From positions 3,038,001 through 3,102,000 of the forward strand of contig OZ005697.1 of NCBI GenBank assembly GCA_963930775.1: DNA of 64,000 nt, in the 5' to 3' direction. The position numbers and the translations under genes were made by a program. The notes under the pieces are model-generated. The model did no database searches. It was given only the letters and a program-made list of their open reading frames with translations, and had not been told where the DNA came from. This document shows, one piece after another, positions 23,099 to 37,600 of this stretch (position 1 is its first letter; each line of letters begins with the position of its first letter). The DNA comes from Cliona cf. orientalis. Its lineage: Eukaryota > Porifera > Demospongiae > Clionaida > Clionaidae.

Positions 23099-26000
23099 AT
23101 GCAGACAATCAAGTGCGTAGTGGTTGGAGATGGAGGTGTTGGTAAAAGAGAACTACTTGTTTCATATGTTACAGACAAGTTACCGCAGGAATACGTCCCG
23201 TTGGTATGCCTCCTGCATGAACTTTGTTGATATTGCTGTTTGTTGCACTTCAAGTCTAGGCCTGTAGTAACTTATACTAAGCAAGTTGTTGGAGCTCCTG
23301 TATTAAAAGAACTGACAAGGGTATAGCTAGTTAATGGGACTAATAGTAAGGTTCGAGCATGGCACATGCTCAGACAACCCTTGGGACTTGTTGCTCAGAC
23401 ATCGACGAAAAATATTAATAATCAGGGTTGCCCTCGCAAGGGGTGGTCACTAGCTACTATACCTATTGTACTGACACCCGTGACCGGGATCAAAATTTGA
23501 TTGGGCCTATTTTGGGCCTTGATCACTTGATTTCCGCTGGAAATCTAGCTACCTTGAATTTAGCTTGATGACTTGACTGATGCCAAACATTGTAGCTATA
23601 GCTACTTGATTTCTTGATCAATTTACTGAGGTGAACGCCCACTTTTTATAGCATACGGAGGTGAGCGGGATCAAAATGCGCCGTCGCAAGTGTCAGTACA
23701 GCAGGTATAGTGGTGACCACCCCTTGCCTCGGTCGGGGAAAAGAATGACCACACCTACCTCAAAGATGATAAATTAGAGGTTGTACATAACAGGCACTTT
23801 ACTTCACAAGACTGATAGTCAAATAGCTACCAGTTCACTCAATAATGAGACTTTGTAGTTTCGTTTCCAAGCTAGCTGTTACATAGCTACCTGATTTAGC
23901 TATACATTGATATGCTTTATTCAAAACTTCTGGCAAAATTTAGCTACTGACCACTAGCAGCTAAGGCTAAAGCTATGGCCTTCTTTGCTTCTTGACAAGC
24001 TCTCAATGGATAAAAAAGACATTAATTTTCAAGAAGGCTTGTGTGTAGATCTGGTGATAGCTCTTCTAATTGCAATAGGCCAATCAACTAGCTAGCTATG
24101 CTTTCTTACCTTTGCATCTGCTGATCTGGCATAGCTACATGTGGTACTCTTGTAGTATCCTATAGGTAAGCACCCAATCCCGGCATGGGAGCTCTACCAT
24201 TATAGTCTTTTGCTAGGCTAGGAGGCTAGCTATGAGTAATAATTATATGCAAGTTGATAGGCATGTCTCGGACAGTATGGAATGCCATTATGCTAGCTAG
24301 TTAGTTGTACCCTTGAATGGTCATTGACGCAAAAAAGGGGGAATGCTTGCATGGGTTATGGGTGCTAATATACAAGGCCATTTTTTTTTTGTTTTTGTAG
24401 ACTGTATTTGAAAATTATGTTATCGATGTAACGATTGGTGGTGAACCATATACCCTTGGTTTATTTGATACTGAAGGTAAGAATTTTATGTTGCGTAATA
24501 TATTATTTAATATCGGTTGTCGTCCTCTCATTTTGCAGTGCTGGATTTACACGCACGCGCTTGACCCGAGTTAAGATATTCATAGCCCACTACTATGCAC
24601 GTAACCCACTTCTAATCCACATCAGGATGTGGGTTACAACCCGGGTCAACTAATTCGGTTTATAAGTGGATTAGCACGTTTACACATAAGTGAGTTAGTT
24701 TAACGCGAATCCTGACCTGAGCTAAGGCCTACGTGTAAATGGGGCTTATGAGTACCACAACATGTTTCTCATAAGCTCCTGGTTACACTATCACCGATGC
24801 CAACCTCAGTAATAGTTGGCTAAGTCCACACTAATACTGACGCCTACCTCAGTTTGGCTATATAGCCCCTAGTTACACAAACATAGACACCTACCTCAGT
24901 TTGGCTAGCTCCTGGTTACACGAACACCGACACCTACCTCAGTTTGGCTAAGTCCACACTAGTTAACACCGGACTCCTGTCTTGACTCCTCGTTACACTA
25001 TTGCTGGTGACATAGACTGGCCTTTTGTACCTATGAATACATGGTAAACCACTAGCTGCAGACCGCTAGGGGACAGTAGCCTGGCTATAGTAAGTACTTG
25101 ATTATATTGTTACATAGTATCCTGGTACATAGCATAATATACTAACATAAAATAATAATTTTTTGTGTACATGAAACTTGTAATAAACAAAACATTTGTC
25201 AGGACATGGAGACATGCTGGGCTAATGCATGTGTGTGGGATTGAATAATTGTCATGTAATGAATCATGCATGATACACTAGCTACTGCACATACACTGTG
25301 TACATATACTTGCATGCCTAGTAAGGTTACGCTTTTTGTGCGCATGCATGTACCCATGCATGGGTAAATGTATTCGTAGGTATGTAAGGGAAATCTATGT
25401 GAAAACGGGGTAGCTATACAGCTGCCAGCTTCGATATAAAATAATTAATTTTATATGCACATGAAACTTGTAATAAACAAAACATTGGTCAGGACATGGA
25501 GATATGCTGGGCTAATGCATGTGTGTAGGATTGAATAATTCTCATGTGTAGCGTGCCACAATGGCTCCGTGTCAGAATGGCTCCGTGCGACGTGCTGGAA
25601 TGGCCTAGGGAGGCGCGCGCAACAATGGATACCCCAGCCCCACCCACCTATAGGCTATACTGCGTATATATACGGTGTATACGCGGTATAGGTGGGTGGG
25701 GCTGGGGGGTTTGGGATGGGTTGCCAATGGTTAGCAGGGTTAGGCCCCAATTCGTTGATTATTAGTTTCTCATCAATCGCCCGCATCAAATTTTCAAGTT
25801 AGAATTTATCATCATTATTTCATTAGTGCATTCCAATGACGTAATAAAAGGCGTGGACAATCACGTGACCGACCGTGTGCAGCAATGTTCTTGAAGAGCT
25901 AGGGGGTGCTATGGCTCTGGTAAGCATCTGTGTACTGCCTAACCATGCTACTTTCATGACTAACACTCTTGATGCCACTTTTGTGACTAGTATACTGTTT

Positions 26001-29000
26001 GTGTGTGCCAATAGCAATGTTTGCCCAGGCAGCACCATGCATTTTATGTGCCTTTCAAGTGTTGCATAAGTTGTGGTCAACATTAATTAAATAATGGTAA
26101 TACCCGCCCGCCCGCATGGCCCGGTATGTTGGGAAACTACCTGATGAGAAACTAATAATCAAGGAATTGGGGCCTTAGTCTCTAGGGTTTGGCTATACGT
26201 GATATGGATGGGAGGGGCTAGGGGGGGTTGGGGATGGGTTGCCAATGGTTAGCAGGGTTAGTTTCTAGGGTTTGTCTATGATAGGGGGGAAATAATGATT
26301 GGCAGCAGCGACAACAGCAGTGGTGTAGTGGTTGGGGCTCTTGTGTGTGGAACAAAATGTAGCGGGTTCAAATCTTGCTTTATGCTTTGATTTTTTTTCT
26401 TTTCACTTGTCGAAATTTTTCTAAGTTTTTGCGAGCCATTCCAGCACGGAGCCAGTATAGCATGCTGCACTCATGTAATGAATCATGATACAGTCCAACC
26501 TCGATTATCCGAACTCTTGATCATCCAGGGTCAAAGTACACATTGTGACCATGTGACTGGATTGCGCATGCGCAGTGAACCTACGTCGTGTCGTTGCCAC
26601 GCGAGAACCAGCTGCTGCACTGCTATCAAATCTAGTTTTAACGCTCAAAGAAGTAAAAGAAATGCACGGTAAGCGTTCTATCAATCGAGGATGGGATTAA
26701 AATCGTCAAAATGCTCGATAAATCTGTCAATGATACGTTTTTGCATGGATGATTGATCTAGTGGGTGTGGTCAACGTTATCCGAACTTTTTGCTTATCCG
26801 AACGGTTCCAAATTTCCCCTTGGCCAAAGGGGTTTGGATAATCGAGGTTGGACTGTACACTATAGCTAGCTACTGCACATACACTTTGTATATATATACT
26901 TGCCTAGTAAGGTTACGCTGTTTGTGTGCATGCATGCACCCATGCATGGGTAAAGTATGTAGGGGAAATCTATGTGAAAACGGGATAGCTATACAGCTGC
27001 CAGCTTTGATATAAAATAATTTATATGCACATGAAACTTGTAATAAACAAAACATTTGTCAGGACATGGAGATATGCTGGGCTAATGCATGTGTGTGGGA
27101 TTGAATAATTGTCATGTAATGAATCATGATACACTAGCTACTGCACATACACTGTGTACATGTACTTAATACCTAGTAAGGTTATGCTGTTTGTGTGCAT
27201 GCATGCACCCACGCATGCGTAAATGTATTTGTAGGTATGTAGGGGAATCTATGTGAAAATGGGGTATACAGCTGCCAGTTTCGATGATAATGGGGCATAA
27301 ATTACTCATATATCTGCAAAAGCAATGCATTACATGTTTAGATCTGTACTATAATGTACACTGTGAAAGTGATAAACAAAAGCAGCAGCTTCTTTCTGAC
27401 TTACAAAGGAGGCTTTGTGCATGTAGCTATGATTGTGGGTGTGTTAAATTTATGGTTTATGGCATCCAGTGCACTATGTGTATATGTACAGTAGTTGCCA
27501 TGGCACTGTACTCAAATGCTATAAAGGTATATAGCCTTGGGGGCATATCAGTATACCCCTCCTCCCTCTCTTTTTCTTCCTACTCTTTTCTCGGGGGATG
27601 GGGGAGACGTTTTGCCCTAGTCTCCCCCCCCTCCCCAGTAAATTGAACCCTGATGTAGTAGCAAACTTTCTTTATTAATCATCAAAGCTTTTCAGCTAAC
27701 GTAGTTAGCCTCATCAGGATATTAGAATGAAGAAAATAAAGGAGAAAACATGGCTCCATAGGGATAGATAACGAGGGCCAAGAAAATAGTAAACAGATGA
27801 ATGTAAAAAATAATCTGATACTATGGAAATTGTATCACATGCCGCACTACAAACATGTTGTTACATCAGGGTTCAATACAGTGGGGCAAGGGGGAACCTC
27901 CCCCCCCCCCCCCCCCCCCGAGAAAAGAGAAGGAAGATTTAGTGTAAAGAACTGTGTGCTGTAGGTAGCCCTAAGGTACTTGCACAGAAGAAGTTACAAC
28001 TTTCAATCACATTCAAATCCAAGTACCTTTCAAATTATTAATTAGGCGTGGCAGCGCCTTCAGCCACACCCTCCAAAATGCTCTCCGGAATTTAAGTGGC
28101 CACTTCTATCGAACCTTAGCTACACAAATGAAGGCTTACTGTGATGATCTAACATAATATCTGATGAATTGTCGAAAACCACCTCTGCTATTATTTTATT
28201 TACAAAAACAAGATTTTGAGGGGACTCACTGCACAATGTTTTGCATGTACCTCCGAACTGAAAGCAGTCTTCGACACTCTGTCTGACAGATCGTCAACAT
28301 TGATCATAAGCTTTGATTTTCGATCATTAGTGCTGTAAAAATTCATGAGCGCTCCAATTCCAGATGGCATTTGTTCCAGGAAGTGACGGGGCAAGCTGAT
28401 CCATGATCGTACTAAGTGGAAAATGTATGAAATCTATGGTCATGCAATGGCTATTTACCTGAATATCTCCCGTCACGTACAATATTTCTTTACGCCCTCG
28501 GGTAGTATGACTTAAAACCATTATTACTTGCTTCGTATAGTGGAGATATCTCTTCAGTAAAGCGTCTTCATCGCTGCCTCAGCTACATACTACTTTTGTA
28601 TAGCCACTCTATGGCAATGATCGCAATCATGTGACTGTTAGTATATATATATATAGCGCACGTAATCCAGCACTGGCCACCCCGTACCCAGTCCTTAGAT
28701 TACCTGAGAAGCCACTATTTGGCTCACAGATGGGCACATGCCAACGATAATCAGACATGCCTTAACTGCATTGAGCATGAGTCAGTACACTGCATTAATG
28801 CTAGATGTACAATAATATATTATGGCACTTGGTGTTGGACACCAATCATGGTGTTAATTACTTTATATTATATGCACAAATTAGGTCAAGAGGATTATGA
28901 CAGATTACGGCCACTCTCTTATCCTAAAACCGATGTATTTATAGCAGTATTCAGCGTTGTTTCACCTTCATCATTTGAAAATATCAAGAAAAGGGTATTA

Positions 29001-31657
29001 ATATAAAGCAAAAACTTGAAAGGCACCAATTCACAATAAAACAAGTGGATCATATTAAACTAACGTGGGTTACTTCAGTTGCACACACTATAGCTACCTC
29101 CACATCATAATAATATTATACTACTAAACTATGTGAATAACAAACAGGCATAGTTGCACGTTCCACTTGTCCCATGAGTGTTATCATAATATTTATGTAG
29201 TAACTGCATGTATCTCATAAACTGGCAAGTTTGAGATAGTATCTATAATTAACTGGATTACAAGAATTGTGATAGGATAATTAATGTACCAGTGCAACTG
29301 AGGCAACCTACATTAATTGTTTTTGCTGTGAATTGACTATAAAGTTAAGGAATAGGCCTTGTATCCTAGAACAGTGGTAAATTAACTAAGATGTTTGCCT
29401 CACTCTGGCATTTATATTGGGCTGATCCATGCAGGGGGTGGATAGGGTGGCTACCATTCCCTTCACCAGTTCTTTTATGCAATATTATTCTAGTATAGGA
29501 GATGTCCACCATTATATAATTTTGCACCAGTGTGGTTTACTATGGGTAGCCACCCTGTCAGACACCTTCCATGCAAATTTTCTGGATCAGTGCCTGCCTT
29601 GTCATGTAAAGTGACTGTCCAATGAGAATGCGTGTAGGTGGCATTAACCAGTGATAATCATGAATTGCCCCGGGCAAAAAAAGGACATAAACAAGTGAAG
29701 GATGAAGTAGGGATGGCAGTACTAAAAAGTACACAAACAAGATTTGTAGGGATAACTTACCACATCCACTATACATGTACATGTACATCCCTATGCTTGC
29801 TTTTCTCGATACTTTAGCTATTGATGTTGACCCCAATGTCACCCCTGCTCTTCCCTATGCATGTGGAAGAAATCCATGGATTGTCATGCAGTACTAATTG
29901 TCAGATTATTGGTTAGAAAAGCAAGCGCAGGGATGTATAATGGATGTGATAAGGTTACCCCTACAAAACTTGTTTTGTGTACTTTTTTTTTAGCACTGCC
30001 ATCCCTACTTCATCCTTCACTTTTTTTCTTATACTTGTTAACTTACATACAATTGGACACTCAGAGCTACATAATACTAATTTTCTTTACTTAAATCTGA
30101 TAGTGGGTACCTGAACTCCATGAGCACTGTCCAAAGGTCCCAATTCTACTGTGTGGCAGTGAAATTGAATTGCGAGATGATGCTGCTACCATAGAAAAAT
30201 TATCCAGATTCAAACAAAAACCAATAACAGTTGAATCAGGCAAAAAGTTGGCACAAGAGCTCAACCTTGTAAAGTATATGGAGTGTTCTGTACTGACACA
30301 AAAGGGCATAAGGGATATATTTAATGATGCCATACTTGCTGCACTTGGACTATTGGAAGAATCGGTACCAGAGCCTACAAAGAGATTTAAATTTCGTATG
30401 CCTAATGCTATAAAGAAATTATTTAAAACAACAAAAGACAAAGATGCTGTAGCGGTAAGATATGATTACATAACTTTATAGTTTAAGTCCTATGATATTC
30501 CATGACACCTTATTTAATTTAGTCCCTAGTATTAAAGTAAAAATTGTGTGAAAGTGACTTGCATATGCATGGCTAGTCTAATGCCTTGTTGGAATAGTGC
30601 AAGCTATTTCAATAACTATAATTGTATTTTTGTTACAAGAGGTCTAATCGATACGGTGTTCAATGTATCTTGATTGCACTATAGCTGCATATTGTCTGAA
30701 TCTCTTTACTTCAGTATTAATATTGTCTTTCATGACAAAATTAATGACCTCCTCTACGTACAACCATCATAGTAAATAGTCGAGTACCACCAGTGCCAGG
30801 CAAAGAATAGACTTTCCCTGGCTTTCCAGTTGAATAACTAGGGTCTCCAGATGTTATTAGTAAAATTAATACTTATTCAGTAAACCTATAGCAATGCCGT
30901 AGTATCATGATTATTAAGTGCTCTACCATTCCTCCCAATATTTTATTGCACTGGGTATATACTTACCCAGTATACTATGCACTTATGTGTCAAGTTATAT
31001 GCAAAATAATAGGTGGAGTCAGTGTACATGTATGTATACGTACCTTGATCTCAATCATGTGGCTATAGTTTAAACTCAAGGCAGTTGTTCCTCATAAAGC
31101 TTATAATACTGTAGTCCAGAGCAGCTGCAGGTAGTGGTGTTGAAAGAGTTCAAGCTCAAGAGCCTCTTGCTTAGGTGCTGTGTGGCACTGTTAAGGATAA
31201 ACTAAAATGTTTCAAGCAAGAATAGCTTTCTGCAGCATAAATTACCAATTATCGGCACCATCCACGCCAGTTATTGGCATGTGCATGGATGAACAATAAA
31301 TGGACAGTAACCGGTACGAGTCTGGACTTCTTTGCACTATCTATGCAGTGAGTTTGTCCATGCACACAATAAGAAGCTGAGGTTTTTCTTCGTGCTCTAT
31401 AGCCTACCTAAAGGTTAGTGGTGGCAATTTCTCTCTCGTTTTTGTGTCCAATACCCCTCCCCAAATAAACCTTGACAGTACTGCTTTTCGTTGGAATTGC
31501 ACCCGCAAATAATCGTAGCCCGTGTTCATCAAGTAGGGGAATGATGCATTGTGATGTAGTGACAATATCGATCATTGTGCATGACATGTACATCATATGC
31601 ATTTAAGATATATAATATTATATATATAAAATTTCGGACCAACCAGAGTTTCAAAAT

Positions 31658-31690
<33 letters not shown>

Positions 31691-34600
31691 AGGCGGGCAT
31701 GGGATCCCCCCAGCATAAAACTGTAAGCTTGCACTAAAAAGGGTTATGATTGTGATGTTTTAGAAACAAATTGCTGAAATTTCGAGTATCTATTGATATA
31801 AAAGTAATTTCGAATTCCATGCGCTTTGTGTGCAGAACTTTCCCCCCTCCAATAGAAAATTCTATATAAAACCCTGCCTACAACATCATGGTGAGCACAA
31901 AGTAAAATGCTTCCACATTAATTTTTTCATGATCTCACTTCTAACTGATAGTGGATATGTTCTACATGTACCACTGCATTATCATAGTGCATGTGCCATT
32001 GTACATATACATCACTGAGGAGTCTCTGACCTGTATGCAGCAACTTTTAGAAGTATTTGCTTCTGGATTAGCCATTGTGGTCAAAATCTATTTTTTGCCC
32101 AGTAGCTAGTACATTCTGTGTAATAGAAAGTTATTATTTGTATGTGGTAGAATTTTAATGATGAAAAACATCTTATTGCAGGATAATGTGCAAGGTATAG
32201 ATGATGCCCAACTTGTATCAGGTATGCAAATGATAATGATGTCCATTTGTGGATCAGAGGCTGGTTTGTAGAATTTTTTGGCTAAATTTGTCAGTTCTTG
32301 TTACAGTAGGTGTAAATACAGCTACAGTGTAGTCCATATAAATTAAATCTGAAAATCCATGAAAACTATTTGGAAAATTTGAATTACAGTGATCTATATA
32401 AGTCACTGGAAGAGAGTAGTATTGATACTCTGATCCTTCTTTGTGGAGCATTCAACTACATAGTATGAATTGTTCTGAGAGTGATTTAGCTAATTGATAC
32501 TTGTAGTTCCATATCTCAAGCAGGATAGTGTAATTGTAGTGATCTGCATGTGATCTATGTTCTGTCTTGCTACTTGTGTATACTTGTCGGGAAGTATACT
32601 GCGCTGTCAAGTTCGTCTCTGTGATTGAAGCATCGAAAATTGTCGCTATTGAGATTGAGAGTCGGTCTTGACTCCATCTCCATGATTTCTGGTGCCGGTA
32701 TTGATGTGCACACGTTCTATTGACGACACTTTTACTACACGCACCATTACACTATGCAACCACTGGCAGCTCCAGGGTTAACATTGTTTTACCTAGTAAA
32801 ATATCTAGTATTATGAGTGCGCATGTAGAGAGGGCGCATTCAACACCCATGTGTATTGCTAACGCCCTTATGAGACTGGCTCTGATGACCCAACAGATGG
32901 AACTGAGCAGCCACAGAGAACTGAGTTGTCCATGGACCAGCTTGATTTCAAGTTTAATATAGGCTGTGCTGCCTTCCCTTGAGGATGCGATTGCTGGAAA
33001 AGTGGCTCAATCCCTGCAGGCTCTAGGTTAGCTGCTATATATGGCTAAGCAAAATATAAATAATTAGGCCATTTAATTGCATGGTTATGGGTGCCATTGT
33101 TAGTATGCACGTGCCAATCACATGCTGGCCACTCGTACCCACAAGGTTATAGGGTCATAGCTTGCGCTCTACCATAATTTCCAGGAATGGGCCCTATGGC
33201 TTAGTAACAGCACCGGATAAAGCGCGCCCCAAAAAACACATCATCCATTCAAGAATGGGTGATATCTTTCTCCACCATGCAATGATCCATTGTTCTCTTG
33301 TGTGAGCTGGTACCACAGCTGATCTAGCTCCAAGCTTATTGTCCTACAATCATCAAAGTGAGCATAGATTATGAGGATATGCCATGGCTCAACTACGACA
33401 CACACTTCCGCCGACAAGCTGCAAAAAACCCAAGGAGCCATGGTCCCACTTCGATGCAGTTTTATGGACAATATACTTCACGCAGGCAAAGGCAAAAAAA
33501 AATACGCATTCAGGAGACGATACTATAAAATTGTAGATGCTGGCAGGAAAAGTGCCAAGCCGTGGTACCAACACTGCTGTTCAAAGTGCAACTCTACGTT
33601 GCACAAAGCGATTAACTGCCAAACATATCAGCAGAGGCAGCTGCACTACCCTTTCGGCCTGATGCTGCAAGGCGATAGGATGCTTCAGCCACCTCACATC
33701 CATCCATGCACATCACCATCCGTCTGGTTCATACTATTCTTTACAACCCTCCCATTCGGCTTAAGATCGGCACCTTAACACAATTGCTGATGTGTTAGAA
33801 TGGCTATTATCCAGCAAGGGGTTACAGATCTCCTGCACTACCTAGATGATTTTCTAATCCTAGTATCACCCAGTGCTCTAACACTGCAATACATCGGGAC
33901 TTTCCCTCAAGCGCGAAAAGGTCAAGGGGTCCACTACAATGCATGCTTGTCTTTCTGGGAATACACTTGGACACCATGGCAATGGAATGCATGCGTCTCT
34001 CAGATGCAAAATTGGCAGAATTGTGTCAAATCGTAATCAACTGGTCTTCCAAACATGCTGGGAAAAGGGTGAACTCCTCTCCTAGCAGGAAGCTATCGCA
34101 TGCAGCTAAGATCATGGTCCCAGGCCGAATTTTCTTTTGTCGAATGATCGACACAGCCAACAGAGCCAAGCAACTAGACCACTGGATACACCTCATAGCT
34201 GACTTCAAATTCAACCTAGCATGGTGGCACACCTTTTTGGAGTTCTGGAATGGCAAGTCCAGCCATGATGCGGGTAGTCACACCTATACAGCCCCCAGCT
34301 TTCATAATCACTACAGATGCTTCAGGTAGCTGGCACTGTGGGCATAATGGCTCGAAGCACAAAAGTGGCTGCAATGCCCTTGGCAAGGATTGTGGGACCA
34401 TGTACACAAAGGAATTGTTGCCTGTACAGTCTGTACTTCTGGCTGCCACTACATGGGGTTCAACTCCCATATCCCGTTCAAATGTGATAACATGGCAGTA
34501 GTAAACATCTTGGCTAGGTCTACCAGTCGGGACCCCCTGGTGATGCACCTCATACTTCATTTTGGCATTAAATTTTTATAACTTGCCAAACATAGCAATA

Positions 34601-37600
34601 ACTCCATTACTGATTTCTCGCAATCTCTCGCAGGTTTTGTTCTCCCAGGTACCGGAGGCTGACCCCCAGCCCACTCAAATCCCGGAACCACTATGGGATA
34701 TCCTAGCGATTTGGTAACCCAACTGACTGTTGGACATCTGGCAAACATCGCTAATAGCCGCACTGACAACAGCCTCGCCCCAAATTCCAGAAAAAACTCA
34801 CTCTTCCGCTAACTTCTGCTCACGTATGCAACTCAACCCACTTCCAGCAAGCCAATAGCACCTGATACTATTTGCAGTGGACCTCTCCCAGATTATAACA
34901 TAATATATATCCATGAGGACGTACCTCTCTGCAGTCCAGCACCTTCACATTTCCGATGGATACGAGGATCCACTACGGTTCAATGCAACTGGACCTCCTC
35001 ATGAGGGATGCTTGTAGAACAAAACCCACTCGCAATGATTGTCGGCTACCAATTACCCCGCTTAGAGCTGCATCTATGAGGTTTTAAACAGAATCCTGAC
35101 AGTTATGAGAATAAACTCCTCTGGGCAGCTTGTTGCCTCAGGTTTGTCGCCTTTCTCCGCTCCGGCGAATTCACTCTAAAACAAGGAGAACGCTATGACC
35201 CACTTGGCACCTATCGGTCAACAATGTCACAATTGAAAGCCAACGAGACTGCAAATTCACATTAAGGATTCAAAAACAGACCAGTGGAGGCAAAGAGCAT
35301 CCCTGGTAGTTGCATATTTGTCCAGTAAAGGCAGTGTTAGCCTATATTGCAGTTGGAGGACTTAAAGAAAGAAAGACCCCTCTTTATTGATAGCAATTAA
35401 AGGCTACACTAACAAAGTAGGCATTGATTGCACCCACTATTTAGGCTGCTTCTTCCATATAGGGGCGGTCACAACAGCCTCAGCGTCCTGGAAGCAATGA
35501 TACAAACACTCAGGAGATGGAGTAGTGACTCATATAAATGGTACATTCGGCTACCACATAGTGAACTAGCCAGAATTTCATCCCAGCTCATCCAAGAGTG
35601 ACTTACGACCGGAGGTAGTAATAAATATTGGTTGGACTATTGCATTTGTACGTACTCATATTACTTTATTCTTTAATTATGCTATAATATTAAATCTTTT
35701 ACTATGATTTGAGTTTACTGGATAACAGGGTATTTAATGAGGCAAGAAATATTTTAATTGCAAGCAAATCACTCATTACCATTGCAACAGCATACATGCA
35801 TGCAAGCATACACGCTCCACTGCCATCAATTGGTAACGGAAGGGACATACAGATCCCTTCCCAGAGGCAGCAGCAGCAACTAGTAGTAGGGAGAGCCTAG
35901 CAGCAGCAGCAACAGTGTGTAAGCAGAGTGGGAGGGCATTAATTTTACCAAATACAACCAGTCGATGTGTTGCACTAGATAATTGCTAACTGAATTCAAG
36001 CACACACTTGCATGTATACAATTACAACACTATATTATATACTGTAGTGTCCCGGGTAAGCATAACTCCCAATTTTGGCCAGCATGGGCGCTTACCCAGG
36101 ATATAAATTGAATACGTTTGTATAGAAGCTGCTACATTGACCCCTTGAAATGTGGTGCATGGGAGTTGGCATTTTCTGGGATACTACGGTAATATACACA
36201 TTAGAAAGTGGGGCTCACCGCCAGCAAAAATGTGGCAAGATCGAGACAACACACAGTTGGTGAGCTTACAAAAGTATACAGTGAACTTGAGTGAGTTCGT
36301 TGAGTGAGGTAAAAGAGCTGGAGTGAAAGTTCCAACTAAGTACACAGTCATCCAATTTAACTTGCTTTGATAGACTTAATTCTATAGTATATTATGCACT
36401 GAAGGACAAAATTCAATAAGCTTTAGTCTTCAGGCAATCTTATTAGCTCTCAACCAAAGGTATAGATGTCACTAATAGCCTTCTAAACATCCGTCATCAA
36501 GTTCCCCAGTTTGCTATACATAGAATGTATCAGGATTTTATCCAGAAAAAAATTTGGGGGAGAAGTGGGCATGGCATTTACACACACCGTGTCCTCTCCT
36601 CCCCCCGCATTCCAGAAATTGTCTCACATGTCACTCGCTTGTCAAGTTACCAGTGAGTGACTGGGTATGGGGTAATGCCCTCGGACCTTCGGTCGTGTGT
36701 ATGCCACTACCGTGCCACTATTTGCTGTGTGGCACGAGAGCGTCCATGTAATAACTAATTTGTTGCATGAACAACTTATGACCAGCATGACCGAGTTAAT
36801 GCCGATCCATAAACAGACAACTGGTAAGGTATACCAATGTTGCTAGGTAGCTTGATTTTGCCCATTAGCAAATGATCATGTGCCAATATTTTGACCTGTG
36901 CCAGTATTGCACATTATAATATTCACCTTTGAAGTTATAGGGCTTCATGCAACAAGTATGTTTACTTTCTATATAGATTTATTGTATAACCTTATTATGC
37001 ATGCATATTTAGATGATAAATCTGAAGAACTCTTTGAAGAAGCGATGCAAGAAGGCTATGTTTTGTTAGAAACAGTGATTTTACTTCTAACTGGTGTCGC
37101 TGGAGTTGGAAAATCAAGCTTTGCTAGACTTCTGTTTGATCAGCGTCCTCCTAAATTAAGAGAGAGCACATCCCTTGCACAATCGGCAATTCGAGCAGTA
37201 TCTGTTTCACAAGCAAATATGAAAGGAGAAGAAAGTGACATAATCTGGATACCTCTCTCGTGTGATGTACTTATGAGTCGAATTGCTGATGGAATTAATT
37301 ATGGATATACCTTCTCCTATGCTGAAAGTCAAGTATCTTTTGGTGCAAGTGAATCAATATCAGATGTTTCATTGGAGAGTCAAAGGAATGTGAATATCAC
37401 TGATGCACTGAAACCATGTTCAAACCAATCAGGTATGTCCAATGAAATAATTTCTCGTGAACATGATTTATCACACATGTTAAAGATGGGAAACTTTAAA
37501 GATCTGCTTACAGGGATTAAAAAATCGAAGCAATCAAAACAAGTATGTGAACAAAAATGGCTATATCTAATTGATAGTGGAGGACAGCCACAATTTCGTG

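Larger units (their letters stand above)
25547..26469. mobile_element. 923-bp TIR element with 6-bp duplication, carrying nested insertions
   Basis: It is bordered by CTCATG on both sides (25541-25546, 26470-26475). Its ends TGTAGCGTGCCA and TAGCATGCTGCA are imperfect inverted repeats, and a sub-terminal TGGCTCCGTG...TGCTGGAATGGC is also inverted at 26435-26455. No transposase is present. It contains the inner element at 25743-26174, a direct repeat GGGTTGCCAATGGTTAGCAG on both sides of that element, and a tRNA-like SINE segment. Confidence 0.75.
25150..27290. repeat. Three tandem 0.3-kb units, one split by transposons
   Basis: A unit of about 290-310 bases (ACATGAAACTTGTAATAAAC ... GTGAAAACGGGGTAGC ... 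CAGCTGCCAGCTTCGAT) starts near 25169, 25460 and 27028. The middle unit is interrupted twice, by the element at 25547-26469 and by the element at 26491-26855; otherwise it continues in register (TAATGAATCATGATAC then CACTATAGCTAGCTACTGC). The array lies in intron 2. Confidence 0.8.

Noticed and set aside
24775..24990. CRISPR array
   Set aside because: The tandem units are long, diverge along their whole length and lack uniform repeats with unique spacers; the DNA is eukaryotic.
26300..26405. tRNA gene
   Set aside because: A- and B-box-like words are present, but no cloverleaf with a closed acceptor stem can be drawn; a SINE fragment fits better.
33371..33778. 135-residue frame as a host gene
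   Set aside because: Its end reads LPFGLRSAP, a reverse transcriptase motif, so it belongs to the decayed DIRS-like element.
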